Below are positions 16,180 through 24,994 of a stretch of DNA of 43,417 bases, piece by piece. Under the pieces are notes generated by a model. The model was given only the letters and a program-made list of their open reading frames with translations, ran no database searches and was not told where the DNA came from. This DNA is from JAEYFP01 sp964566545 (GTDB lineage Bacteria > Bacillota > Clostridia > Lachnospirales > Lachnospiraceae). Made by a program: the position numbers and the translations under genes. Location of the stretch: positions 1 through 43,417 of the forward strand of contig CAZMIX010000017.1 in assembly GCA_964566545.1 (NCBI GenBank). The letters run 5' to 3'. Each line of letters begins with the position of its first letter. The first letter of the stretch is position 1.

Positions 16180-17094
16180 ATGGAAAAAATCGGTTATCTG
16201 TTTCCCGGACAGGGAACACAATATATCGGGATGGGAAAGGCGTTCTATGACAGCTTTGCGGTGTGCAGGGAGGTCTTTGCGCTCGCGTCTAAAACGATAG
16301 GACTTTCCGTTGAGGAGCTTTGTTTTACGGAAAACGAACAACTACATATTACGGAATATACACAGATTGCCATTTTGACAGTTGAGGCTGCCATTTTGAA
16401 GGCAATGGAGGAAAAAGGACTTCGGCCGGATTATACGGCGGGTCTAAGCCTTGGAGAATATGGAGCGCTTATTGCTTCCAAGGTACTTAATTTAAATGAT
16501 GCGTTCCGACTTGTGAGAAGACGCGGTATTTTTATGCAGGAGGCGGTTCCGACGGGTGGTGCGATGTCGGCGGTGCTTGGCATGGAGGCAGAAAAAATTG
16601 AAGAGATTTGTAATGAAACGCCGGGACTCGTTTCGGTGGCAAATTACAACTGCCCGGGTCAGATTGTCATCACAGGCGAAGAAAGGGCAGTGAGGGCAGC
16701 TTCTAAGCGGCTTGAGGAAGAAGGAGCAAAGAGAGTTATCCCGTTAAATGTGAGCGGTCCGTTTCATTCCAAAATGCTGGAAGGCGCGGGAGGAAGGCTT
16801 TCGGAAGAGCTTGCTGTGACTGGGATTCATAAAATTGAGATTCCTTACGTGTCAAATGTGACTGCAGAGCTTGTGACAGATGCGGCCACGGTGCGCGGAC
16901 TTTTAATGCGTCAAGTTTTTTCGCCGGTGCGCTGGCAGCAGAGCATGGAGCGACTGCTTGCCGAGGGTGTGACGGAGTTTGTAGAAATTGGCCCTGGAAA
17001 AACCCTGAGCGGTTTTATGAAAAAAATTGACAAAGAGGCATTGGTATTTCATATTGAAAAACCGGAGGATTTGGAGAGCTATGTTAACAGGTAA
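16180..17094 (+). CDS. fabD: Malonyl-CoA:ACP transacylase
   Basis: Transfers malonyl from CoA to ACP. It begins IGYLFPGQGTQYIGMGK, the family N-terminus. The nucleophile is S90 in AGLSLGEYGAL, with the GxSxG elbow intact, although the more common His before the Ser is Leu here. Further motifs are RRRGIFMQEA, the substrate Arg region, VSGPFHSKML carrying the active-site His, and VEIGPGKTLSGF. At 304 residues it is normal size. It is preceded by AAGGAGG, and its 3' end overlaps the fabG start by 14 bp. Confidence 0.95.
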   Translation: MEKIGYLFPGQGTQYIGMGKAFYDSFAVCREVFALASKTIGLSVEELCFTENEQLHITEYTQIAILTVEAAILKAMEEKGLRPDYTAGLSLGEYGALIASKVLNLNDAFRLVRRRGIFMQEAVPTGGAMSAVLGMEAEKIEEICNETPGLVSVANYNCPGQIVITGEERAVRAASKRLEEEGAKRVIPLNVSGPFHSKMLEGAGGRLSEELAVTGIHKIEIPYVSNVTAELVTDAATVRGLLMRQVFSPVRWQQSMERLLAEGVTEFVEIGPGKTLSGFMKKIDKEALVFHIEKPEDLESYVNR

Positions 17095-17821
17095 AATCGC
17101 GCTCGTAACGGGCGCAGGCAGGGGTATCGGCAGGCAGATCGCAAAGACACTTGCGGGAGCGGGCGCTCATGTTTATGTAAATTATTGCGGTTCTAAGGAG
17201 CAGGCGGAAGAAGCGGTAACGGAAATTAAAGAGGCGGGCGGCAGTGCGCAAAGTATTCAGTGTGACGTTGCAGATTTTGAAGCGGTAGAACGGATGCTGA
17301 AACAGATCGTGGAAGAGCAGGGCAGGCTGGATATTCTTGTGAACAATGCAGGGATTACGAAGGATAATCTTTTGATGAAAATGTCAGAGGAGGAATTTGA
17401 CCGGGTGCTCGCGACAAATTTAAAAGGGGCGTTCCATACGATCCGCCATGCCTCCCGGTATTTTATCAAGCAGCGCAGCGGAAAGATCGTCAATATTTCT
17501 TCTGTGTCTGGTGTGCTTGGGAATGCAGGTCAGGCAAATTACAGCGCATCCAAGGCGGGCATCATCGGATTGACTAAGAGCGCAGCGCGGGAGTTGGCTG
17601 CAAGAGGAATCAACGTCAACGCCGTAGCCCCCGGCTACATTGATACGGAGATGACCGCGTGTCTGTCCGATGCGGTAAAGGAGCGGACGCTGTCGCAAAT
17701 ACCGCTTGGCAGGACGGGAAGTGTGATGGATATTGCAAATGTCGTGTTGTTTTTAGTTTCTGAGCAGGCATCGTATATCACCGGACAGGTGCTGAGTGTG
17801 GACGGCGGGATGGCAATTTAG
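17081..17821 (+). CDS. fabG: 3-oxoacyl-[acyl-carrier-protein] reductase
   Basis: A short-chain dehydrogenase that reduces beta-ketoacyl-ACP with NADPH. It has the Rossmann motif TGAGRGIGRQIA, NNAGITKD, catalytic S141, Y154 and K158 (NISSVSG, YSASK), and the C-terminal YITGQVLSVDGGMAI. The start at 17081 gives the usual MLTGKIALVTG N-terminus and 246 residues. An upstream in-frame ATG at 17027 lies inside fabD and would add a non-conserved extension. A small hairpin (17839-17853, TGCCGG/CCGGCA) lies in the short gap to fabF. Confidence 0.96.
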   Translation: MLTGKIALVTGAGRGIGRQIAKTLAGAGAHVYVNYCGSKEQAEEAVTEIKEAGGSAQSIQCDVADFEAVERMLKQIVEEQGRLDILVNNAGITKDNLLMKMSEEEFDRVLATNLKGAFHTIRHASRYFIKQRSGKIVNISSVSGVLGNAGQANYSASKAGIIGLTKSAARELAARGINVNAVAPGYIDTEMTACLSDAVKERTLSQIPLGRTGSVMDIANVVLFLVSEQASYITGQVLSVDGGMAI

Positions 17822-17868
17822 TTAATAGAGAATTAATATGCCGGCATCCGGCACAGAAGGAGGTTTCT

Positions 17869-19113
17869 ATGAAACGGAGAGTCGTAGTGACAGGGCTTGG
17901 TGCGATTACCCCGATCGGTTTAAGCGTAGGGGAATTCTGGACTTCGGTCAAAGAAAAAAGGCTGGGCTTTGACGTGATAACGCATTTTGACGCAACAGAC
18001 TATAAATGCCGTTTGGTCGCGGAGGTAAAAGGCTTTGACGCGAAAAATTATATGGATTTTAAATCGGCGAAGCGGATGGAACTTTTCAGTCAATACGCCG
18101 TAGCGGCAGCAAGGGAAGCAGTTTTGGATGCGGCGCTTGAAATGGAAAAAGAGGACGCCTACCGTTCGGGCTGCGCGATCGGTTCGGGAATCGGTAGCCT
18201 GCAGGCGATGGAACGGGAACATGAAAAGCTGATTGAGAAGGGTCCTAATAAGCTCAATCCGCTGCTGATCCCGCTGATGATATCAAATATGGCGGCCGGG
18301 AATGTTTCGATCGCACACGGACTAAAAGGAAAAAGCATTAATGTTGTGACGGCTTGTGCGGCAGGAACAAACTGCATTGGAGAGGCGTTCCGCACGATTC
18401 AGTACGGGGATGCGGATGTCATGCTTGCAGGCGGAACCGAGAGCAGCGTGACACCGGTCGGTATTGCGGGCTTTACCGCTCTGACGGCGCTGTCCGCAGA
18501 ATCAGATCCTGCGCGCTGTTCTCTGCCATTTGATAAAAACAGAAGCGGCTTTGTAATGGGCGAGGGCGCCGCAATCGTTGTATTAGAGGAATTGGAACAC
18601 GCAAAGAAGCGGGGAGCAAGAATTTACGCAGAATTGACGGGTTATGGCTGTTCCTCCGACGCTTACCACATCACTTCTCCGGCGGAGGACGGACAGGGTG
18701 CGGCACGTGCAATGCAGAATGCGATGGAAGACGCAGGTGTTAAGCCGGATGAGGTCTTTTACATCAATGCGCATGGAACGGCTACGCACCACAATGATTT
18801 GTTTGAAACGCGCGCAATCAAGCTGGCTTTCGGCGAACATGCTTATCAGATGCGCATCAATTCGACGAAGTCCATGATCGGGCATCTGCTCGGAGCTGCA
18901 GGAGCCATTGAATTTGTAACATGTGTCAAGGAGCTCGAGGAAGGTTATATTCATGCGACGGCGGGTTATACGACGCCGGATGAGGAAATGGATCTGGATT
19001 ATTGTAGGGAAGCCTATGAGGGCAAGATCAAGCACGCCCTTTCCAATTCGCTTGGATTCGGCGGACACAATGCTTCGCTGCTTTTGTCAAGCTATGAGGA
19101 GGGCAAAAGATGA
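17869..19113 (+). CDS. fabF: 3-oxoacyl-[acyl-carrier-protein] synthase II
   Basis: The condensing enzyme for chain elongation. The Cys-His-His triad is present: C163 in VVTACAAGTN, about H302 in NAHGTATHHND, and about H339 in TKSMIGHLLGAAGA. The N-terminus KRRVVVTGLGAITPIG and C-terminus SNSLGFGGHNASLL are typical of the family, and the length of 414 is standard. The start has AAGGAGG 6 nt upstream. The stop overlaps the fabZ start (ATGA). Confidence 0.96.
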   Translation: MKRRVVVTGLGAITPIGLSVGEFWTSVKEKRLGFDVITHFDATDYKCRLVAEVKGFDAKNYMDFKSAKRMELFSQYAVAAAREAVLDAALEMEKEDAYRSGCAIGSGIGSLQAMEREHEKLIEKGPNKLNPLLIPLMISNMAAGNVSIAHGLKGKSINVVTACAAGTNCIGEAFRTIQYGDADVMLAGGTESSVTPVGIAGFTALTALSAESDPARCSLPFDKNRSGFVMGEGAAIVVLEELEHAKKRGARIYAELTGYGCSSDAYHITSPAEDGQGAARAMQNAMEDAGVKPDEVFYINAHGTATHHNDLFETRAIKLAFGEHAYQMRINSTKSMIGHLLGAAGAIEFVTCVKELEEGYIHATAGYTTPDEEMDLDYCREAYEGKIKHALSNSLGFGGHNASLLLSSYEEGKR

Positions 19114-19538
19114 CGCTGAATACGGAACAGATTATGGAAATTATCCCGCACAGGCAGCCGTTTTTGCTGCTGGATACGGTGGAAGAGCTGGAAGCCGGAA
19201 AGCGGGTCATCGCAAAAAAATGCGTAAGCTATAACGAGCCTTATTTTGCGGGACATTTTCCGAAAGAGCCGGTGATGCCGGGTGTGCTGATCATAGAAGC
19301 GATGGCGCAGGCCGGTGCGGTGGCGATGCTCTCCCTTGAGGAAATGAGAGGAAAGACCGCTTATTTTGCAGGGATTCAGACCGCGAAATTTAAGAAAAAA
19401 GTAGTTCCCGGGGATGTACTCCTGTTGGAAATGGAAATCATAAAGGTGAAGGGGCCGATCGGAATCGGACGCGGGACGGCAAAGGTGGATGGTAAACTCG
19501 CAGTAAGCGCGGAGCTTATGTTTGCGATCGGAGTTTGA
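19110..19538 (+). CDS. fabZ: 3-hydroxyacyl-[acyl-carrier-protein] dehydratase
   Basis: A hot-dog-fold dehydratase of the elongation cycle. The active-site pair is H49 in AGHFPKEPVMPG and E63 in LIIEAMAQAGA. IPHRQPFLLLD at the N-terminus is the family hallmark. At 142 residues it is normal. It is translationally coupled to fabF. In many Firmicutes accB and accC flank fabZ; neither is here. Confidence 0.95.
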   Translation: MTLNTEQIMEIIPHRQPFLLLDTVEELEAGKRVIAKKCVSYNEPYFAGHFPKEPVMPGVLIIEAMAQAGAVAMLSLEEMRGKTAYFAGIQTAKFKKKVVPGDVLLLEMEIIKVKGPIGIGRGTAKVDGKLAVSAELMFAIGV

Positions 19539-19575
19539 GTGAGTGCCGGATCCGTCTATAAAAGAGGAGAATACT

Positions 19576-21357
19576 ATGTGGGCTGTAAAGCGGAGCAGAA
19601 AGAAATATTATACGTTGAGAAGCCTGACGGCGGTGGGAGAATCCGCCACAGAGGAGAGCATTGACAGCGCGCCTCAAAATGGTTTGCAGGAACAAACAAT
19701 GAGGGCGGAGCTTGGAACTGATGACGATAGGCTTGTATGTAAATCTTGCAAAACCTCTTTGTCCAAACAGGAAACAGTCACAAATAAATATGTATGCAAA
19801 AAGTGCGGTTATCATTTTAGGGTGCGGACGAATAATCGGATCAAAATGATTGCGGATGCGGATACATTTGAGGAATGGTTTGCGGATATTGAACAGAAAA
19901 ACCCGCTGGAATTTCCGGGTTATCTGGAAAAACTGAAGGAAATGCGCGAAAAGACCGGACAAATGGAAGGTGTGACGGTAGGCTATGCCAGAATTCAGGG
20001 CGAGCCGGTTGTACTTGGCGTTTGTGATGCCCGCTTTTTAATGGGAAGCATGGGAAGCGTCTACGGTGAAAAAATTACAAGGGCGGTCGAGCAGGCGACA
20101 GAGCTTCGTCTGCCGGTCATTCTTTTCTGCTGCTCAGGCGGAGCCAGAATGCAGGAAGGCATTCTTTCGCTGATGCAGATGGAGAAGACAGCGGCGGCGA
20201 TCAAACGGCACAGCGATGCTGGACTTTTGTATATACCGATACTCACCGACCCGACGACAGGCGGTGTGACGGCTAGTTTTGCGATGCTTGGTGATATCAT
20301 TCTTGCAGAGCCGGAGGCTCTGATCGGTTTTGCGGGGCCGCGCGTGATTGAAAAGACGATCGGGGAAAAGCTGCCGGAAGGCTTCCAAAGCGCGGAGTTC
20401 CAATTGGAACACGGTTTCGTGGATGCGGTTGTGGAGCGCAAAGATTTGAAGGATACCTTGTATCGCCTTGTTAAATTTTATCACAATATTACAAGCTTCC
20501 GAGCCTTTTTGCCGGGAAAGGCGGATCACACAGAACCGGATGAAAGGGCGCGGGAAAGAGAGGCAAAAGCGGCGAGCAAAAGCGCGTGGGAACGGGTAAA
20601 GGCCGCACGAAGGATCGACAGACCGTCCGCTTCGGATTATATAGAGTTGATGTTTGATGACTTCTTTGAACTGCATGGGGATCGGTATTACAGGGACGAT
20701 CCGGCTGTGATCGGCGGAGCTGCTTATCTGGACGGACAGCCCGTGACGGTGATCGGTATCCAGAAGGGAAAGGACATCGCGGAATGCAAGCGGCGCAATT
20801 ATGGCATGTGTTCGCCGGAAGGCTACCGGAAGGCGCTGCGCCTGATGAAGCTGGCAGAGAAATTCCATCATCCGGTCATTACCTTTGTGAATACGTCCGG
20901 CGCTTTCTGCGGAAAGGAAGCGGAGGAAACGGGGCAGGGAGAAGCGATTGCCCGCAATCTTTATGAAATGTCAGCCTTAAAGGTACCCGTCATCTGCGTA
21001 ATGATCGGAGAGGGCGGCAGCGGCGGCGCGCTGGCGCTTGCGGTTGGCAATCAAGTGTGGATGATGGAGAATGCAACGTATTCGATTCTTTCTCCGGAAG
21101 GCTTTGCCTCCATTTTGTGGAAGGAAGCCGATAGAGCTGCGGAGGCTGCGGAGGTTATGAGGTTGACAGCCGAGGACTTAAAGCGCCTGCAGATTATAGA
21201 CAAAATGATACCGGAATACGGCGGCGCGGATGCGGTGACGCTGCCTTCCATTGCAATGTTTTTAAAGCGAAACCTAAAGGAATACCTCAACCGGAGCGCT
21301 TGTGAGGAAAACAAGGATTATGCCGATGAACGATATAAAAGGTTTCGAAAATTTTAA
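19576..21357 (+). CDS. accDA: Fused acetyl-CoA carboxylase carboxyltransferase, beta plus alpha subunits
   Basis: One 593-residue frame carries both halves of the carboxyltransferase that makes malonyl-CoA. Residues about 1-320 are AccD, with the zinc ribbon C55/C58/C74/C77, SGGARMQEG and PTTGGVTASFAMLGD. Residues about 335-593 are AccA (RPSASDYIELMF, ELHGDRYYRDD, MCSPEGYRKALRLMKLAEKF in outline, GEGGSGGALAL, LSPEGFASILWK). The start at ATG 19576 has GAGGAG 6 nt upstream; a GTG at 19543 is less likely. The AccA half is somewhat shorter than the E. coli subunit. The biotin carboxylase and biotin carrier genes are not in the window. Confidence 0.92.
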   Translation: MWAVKRSRKKYYTLRSLTAVGESATEESIDSAPQNGLQEQTMRAELGTDDDRLVCKSCKTSLSKQETVTNKYVCKKCGYHFRVRTNNRIKMIADADTFEEWFADIEQKNPLEFPGYLEKLKEMREKTGQMEGVTVGYARIQGEPVVLGVCDARFLMGSMGSVYGEKITRAVEQATELRLPVILFCCSGGARMQEGILSLMQMEKTAAAIKRHSDAGLLYIPILTDPTTGGVTASFAMLGDIILAEPEALIGFAGPRVIEKTIGEKLPEGFQSAEFQLEHGFVDAVVERKDLKDTLYRLVKFYHNITSFRAFLPGKADHTEPDERAREREAKAASKSAWERVKAARRIDRPSASDYIELMFDDFFELHGDRYYRDDPAVIGGAAYLDGQPVTVIGIQKGKDIAECKRRNYGMCSPEGYRKALRLMKLAEKFHHPVITFVNTSGAFCGKEAEETGQGEAIARNLYEMSALKVPVICVMIGEGGSGGALALAVGNQVWMMENATYSILSPEGFASILWKEADRAAEAAEVMRLTAEDLKRLQIIDKMIPEYGGADAVTLPSIAMFLKRNLKEYLNRSACEENKDYADERYKRFRKF

Positions 21358-21372
21358 CTGATGGAGGATGGG

Positions 21373-22344
21373 ATGACAGGAAGAATATGCGGAACAGGGA
21401 GCTGCCTTCCAAAGCTTCGTGTAACAAACGACGATTTGAGCAGATATATGGATACGTCGGATGAATGGATCAAAAGCCGGACCGGGATCGAGGCACGGCA
21501 TCTCGCGGTAGAGGAAACAACGACCGGCATGGCTGTCCATGCGGCAAAAGAGGCGATGGAAGAGGCGGGCGTTTTGCCGCAGGAGCTGCAGCTGATCATT
21601 GCGGCGACAGTCACACCGGATTATTTGTTTCCGTATCTTTCCGGAGAGGTGCAGCGGGAGCTTGGCGCGGTTAACGCCGTTGCCTTTGATATTGGGGCGG
21701 CCTGCTCGGGATTTTTATTTGCGCTTAACACGGCTCATGCTTATCTGAAATCAGGGCTGTACAAAAACGCGCTGGTTCTTGGCGCGGAGACGCTTTCTAA
21801 AATTATGGATTGGAATGACCGCTCGACCTGCGTTTTATTTGGTGACGGCGCGGGCGCTGCGGTGCTGAAAGCGGAGGAACAGGGAATTCGGAGCATTGCG
21901 CAGGGCTCAGACGGAGCAAAGGGAATGGTGCTTTCCTGCAAGGGAAGGGCGCCGGACAATCCGTTTCTGCCTCAAAGACAGGAAGAATTTCCCCTTTCCT
22001 ATGTGCAGATGAATGGACAGGAGGTCTATAAGTTTGCGGTCAAAACGGTGCCGGCCTGTATTGAAGAGGCACTTAAAAAGGTGGATCTTAAGGCGGAGGA
22101 TGTGAAGCTGTTCGTGCTGCATCAGGCAAATTACCGGATTATTGAGGCTGTCGCAAAGCGCTTAAAGCAGCCAATGGAGAAATTCCCCACATACTTGCAG
22201 GAATGCGGGAATATTTCGGCAGCCAGTGTGCCGATTTTGCTTGATAAAATTAATCAAGATGGTAAACTGAAAAAAGGAGATACAATCGTGCTTGCCGGAT
22301 TTGGCGCGGGACTTACGTGGGGAGCCTGTGTCCTGACATGGTAG
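21373..22344 (+). CDS. fabH: 3-oxoacyl-[acyl-carrier-protein] synthase III
   Basis: Initiates fatty-acid synthesis from acyl-CoA and malonyl-ACP. The triad is C111 in IGAACSGF, His in VLHQANYRII and Asn in GNISAASVPI. TSDEWIKSRTGI near residue 30 and the C-terminal GFGAGLTWGA are family hallmarks. The start at 21373 follows GGAGG by 5 nt and gives MTGRICGTGSCLPK. The ATG at 21361 lacks a site. Here fabH lies near the end of the operon, whereas in many related clusters it is at the front. Confidence 0.95.
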   Translation: MTGRICGTGSCLPKLRVTNDDLSRYMDTSDEWIKSRTGIEARHLAVEETTTGMAVHAAKEAMEEAGVLPQELQLIIAATVTPDYLFPYLSGEVQRELGAVNAVAFDIGAACSGFLFALNTAHAYLKSGLYKNALVLGAETLSKIMDWNDRSTCVLFGDGAGAAVLKAEEQGIRSIAQGSDGAKGMVLSCKGRAPDNPFLPQRQEEFPLSYVQMNGQEVYKFAVKTVPACIEEALKKVDLKAEDVKLFVLHQANYRIIEAVAKRLKQPMEKFPTYLQECGNISAASVPILLDKINQDGKLKKGDTIVLAGFGAGLTWGACVLTW

Positions 22345-22362
22345 AGATAAAAGGGTGATGGG

Positions 22363-22800
22363 ATGATTACGGAGAAGACATTGAATAGCTTGCTTGTGGA
22401 GCTTTTTAAGGACATTATGGAAATCGAGGAAAAGAAGCTGATTACGGAGGAATTTAAGGATATCACCTATAATGATATGCACGTGATCGAGGCGATCGGA
22501 CTTGAGGATTCCAAGAAAATGTCGCAGATCGCAAGGCTGATGTCTGTTACGATGGGAACGCTGACAAAAGCGATCGATTCCCTGTATGAAAAGGGCTATG
22601 TCGGGCGCAAGAGAAGCGATAAGGACAAGCGCGTTGTCTTGGTCAGCCTCACGGAAAGAGGAAAAAAAGCATACCGGCATCATGAGAAGTTTCATAACGA
22701 TATGATTTCCCACATTTTAGAAGAAGTAAATGAGGAGGAGGCCAAGGTGCTGACCCATGCCTTAAGCCGCCTTGTCGATTATTTCAAGGAAAAATATTAA
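22363..22800 (+). CDS. fabT: MarR-family regulator of fatty-acid synthesis, FabT-like
   Basis: A 145-residue winged-helix protein: YNDMHVIEAIGLEDSKKMSQIARLMSVTMGTLTKAIDSL in outline, with the wing at RKRSDKDKRVVLVSLTERG. The FabT assignment rests on position at the end of the fab operon and on three FabT-type palindromes at the operon promoter; the sequence itself shows MarR family. In known systems FabT bound to acyl-ACP represses fab genes, so this would be autorepression and feedback from long-chain acyl-ACP. Confidence 0.85.
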   Translation: MITEKTLNSLLVELFKDIMEIEEKKLITEEFKDITYNDMHVIEAIGLEDSKKMSQIARLMSVTMGTLTKAIDSLYEKGYVGRKRSDKDKRVVLVSLTERGKKAYRHHEKFHNDMISHILEEVNEEEAKVLTHALSRLVDYFKEKY

Positions 22801-22825
22801 GGCAGGAGGCAGCCGTCTGTTGCGG

Positions 22826-24196
22826 CTAAAACATCATGCCGCTAAAATAAAGCCGTTCAAAATCCGGTTCGTTGCTAAGAATCATTTCTGTTGAAAGCGC
22901 GATGATCCGGTCAAGCTCTGCCTTCGGGCAACCGGCTTGCCCATATATGATGGCTCCTTTTAAAGAGCAGTTTCCGACGGAGACTGCTTTTTTTGTAAGC
23001 TGTGCGGGCAGCAGGCCGAGCCTTGCGGCCGCCTCGACATCCAGGCTGTGCCCCATGCCTCCGGCCAGATAGAGCGTGTGGATATCTGTGACGTCGATCT
23101 CATAATTTTGAATGAGCAGTGTAATGCCCGCGCGGATGGCCGATTTCGCCATTTGAAAATTGCGGATGTCTTTTTGAGTGATGAGAATTTGCATGCCGTT
23201 TACGTCATAAGGGTAGCCGTCGTCAAAATAGGCATCCACCAAAAGTCCCGTTTCGTCCATAATGCCCTTCTCAAGCAGCTCTGCCATTGCCTTTACGACG
23301 TCGGTGGCCATGCTGAGCTTCGTTCCCTCAAAGGCGGGTCCGGCGGCGGCAGAAGTACATAAGATCCGGTTTTGGCTGCCGATCGCCATTTCCCCGTTTG
23401 TTCCGAGGTCCACGAACAGACAGACTTCTTCGTTTTTGTGAAAACCGCACGAAAACAGGCCGGACACGATATCGCCGCCGACATAGGTGGAAATTCCGGG
23501 AAGGATCGTAAACGGAATGCCCGCGATTTCGCCTGTCTGCTCTTTAAGCGTGATGGGCGTGAAAGGAAAGCTCGTGAGGCCGTCGCACGGATATCCCATA
23601 AAAAGGTGTACCATCGTCGTGTTTGCGGAAATAAGAATGCGTTCGATGCGTTCGTCTGCGGCGGCAAAAAGCTCGTTCAGCAGCCCGCGAATATCGTCCC
23701 GAACGGCGTTTTTCAGCGCTTCCCCGTCTCCTTTTTGGGAAACCTCGCTTCTGGAAATGACGTCGGCTCCATAGCTGCACTGGGAGTTTAGACAGGAAGC
23801 GATCGAAAGCACATGGCTTCCTTTGATCAGCTGCGCCGCGATCGTAGTCGTCCCGAGGTCGATTGCGGCAAATAGGGAATTGTTATCGATAGAATTTACC
23901 GGTGCCTCGTAAGCGGTGAGAATGGTATCCTTCTTTTGATCCGTATCAGGAACGGAAACGGCGCAGACGCCTGTCGGACGGGCGGTACAGGCAAGGCGCC
24001 ACCCGTCGGCAAGCTCTGCCCCGGAAAAGAACTGCCTGTCCGCTCCGCTGGTGTTTGTCTGTCCCTTCGTGATTTGCACGCGGCATTTGCCGCATGTGCC
24101 GCGCCCGTTGCAGGAGGCGCTTACCTGAACGCCCTGCTTTCGCAGTGCCTCCAAAAGAGATTCCCCATTTTCTGATAAAATCGAATAAGTTTGCAT
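22826..24196 (-). CDS. RACo-like [2Fe-2S] ASKHA-family protein (DUF4445)
   Basis: The N-terminal plant-type ferredoxin domain has C29, C35, C38 (CNGRGTCGKC) and C70. The C-terminal ASKHA ATPase-like domain (from about residue 108, FAAIDLGTTTIAAQL) includes ISANTTMVHLFMGYP, FVDLGTNGEMAIG, TSAAAGPAFEG and LYLAGGMGHSLD. The family includes RACo, which reactivates corrinoid proteins by ATP-driven reduction of Co(II). At 456 residues it is shorter than classical RACo (about 600 residues) because the middle linker is reduced. No corrinoid protein or methyltransferase partner is adjacent, so the client is unknown. The stop is convergent with fabT at 25 bp. Confidence 0.88.
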   Translation of the reverse strand: MQTYSILSENGESLLEALRKQGVQVSASCNGRGTCGKCRVQITKGQTNTSGADRQFFSGAELADGWRLACTARPTGVCAVSVPDTDQKKDTILTAYEAPVNSIDNNSLFAAIDLGTTTIAAQLIKGSHVLSIASCLNSQCSYGADVISRSEVSQKGDGEALKNAVRDDIRGLLNELFAAADERIERILISANTTMVHLFMGYPCDGLTSFPFTPITLKEQTGEIAGIPFTILPGISTYVGGDIVSGLFSCGFHKNEEVCLFVDLGTNGEMAIGSQNRILCTSAAAGPAFEGTKLSMATDVVKAMAELLEKGIMDETGLLVDAYFDDGYPYDVNGMQILITQKDIRNFQMAKSAIRAGITLLIQNYEIDVTDIHTLYLAGGMGHSLDVEAAARLGLLPAQLTKKAVSVGNCSLKGAIIYGQAGCPKAELDRIIALSTEMILSNEPDFERLYFSGMMF

Positions 24197-24252
24197 AGTT
24201 TTCCCTGCTTTTTTCTTGAAAGATAAATACGATGTTTTTTGACATTGTACTT

Positions 24253-24852
24253 TTATATTTCTGCAATATCCGGTTCGTCCGTAACATATTCAGGAATATG
24301 ATCAAGAATATCCTGTAATGAGTTTGCCGCTTTAAGCATACGCATCGTGTCTTTATGAGGATTCGCGTAAATTCCTTTGAAAAAATATTCATCATATTCC
24401 GCTCTTGGCGGATAGGCAAGAACCGGATTTCCTAATGAAAAACGAGCGTCCACTCCCGCCTTATTTCCTCTTGCATCCAGCTTAATCCAATGATCGTTCA
24501 AATAAACAGCATTGTAGGCATGGACACAATACCCGATAGAATCATCATCCGCAAGAGTTAGGTGTTCAAAGCAAAATCCGGCAGGAATATTTTGCGAACG
24601 GAGTAATGCTGCGAGAAGATTTGACTTGGCATGACAAATCCCCGTTCCATAGTTTAATACATCAGAAGCTTTTACCGTAATAACTGTGGCATTGCAATCG
24701 AAAGAATGCGGAATCTCATCTCTAACAAACTCATACGCCGCTTTTACCTTTTGGGCATCTTCCATATCATCGAAAAACAATTCCTTTACTTTCCGTTGTA
24801 TCATTTCGTCTTTATAATCAATATACTCTGTTTCTCTTAGAAAGACTTGCAT
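24253..24852 (-). CDS. Transglutaminase-like domain protein
   Basis: A cytoplasmic 199-residue protein with the transglutaminase/cysteine-protease core. The likely triad is C73 (GTGICHAKS), H111 (GYCVHAYNAVYL) and D126 (WIKLDARGNK). There is no signal peptide. Such stand-alone proteins are often annotated as transglutaminase-like peptidases, with unknown substrates. AGGGAGG lies upstream of the ATG at 24852. It is followed on the same strand by the RACo-like gene after about 56 bp. Confidence 0.85.
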   Translation of the reverse strand: MQVFLRETEYIDYKDEMIQRKVKELFFDDMEDAQKVKAAYEFVRDEIPHSFDCNATVITVKASDVLNYGTGICHAKSNLLAALLRSQNIPAGFCFEHLTLADDDSIGYCVHAYNAVYLNDHWIKLDARGNKAGVDARFSLGNPVLAYPPRAEYDEYFFKGIYANPHKDTMRMLKAANSLQDILDHIPEYVTDEPDIAEI

Positions 24853-24960
24853 AAGTAACCTCCCTCTATACGTTCCGATTTATCGTCCGGGTTATATAAG
24901 TTAACCGTGTATCCGGCTCTTGTTTTGACAGTATACCATGCTTTTGCCGGTTTACCCAAT

Positions 24961-24994
24961 AAAAAAATCAGAAGCCGGCCTGCGAAACCAGGCC
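24961..24994 (-). terminator. Candidate terminator at the end of the AraC gene
   Basis: On the minus strand GGCCTG-loop-CAGGCC (24977-24994) overlaps the last codons of the AraC gene and is followed about 10 nt later by a seven-T run (A run at 24961-24967 on the plus strand). The distance to the T-run makes it imperfect. Confidence 0.4.

Noticed and set aside
16441..16455. FabD has Leu instead of the usual His before the nucleophile serine (GLSLG)
   Set aside because: The GxSxG elbow and the rest of the active site are intact, and to my knowledge this variant occurs in clostridial FabD proteins, so it is not a sign of inactivation.
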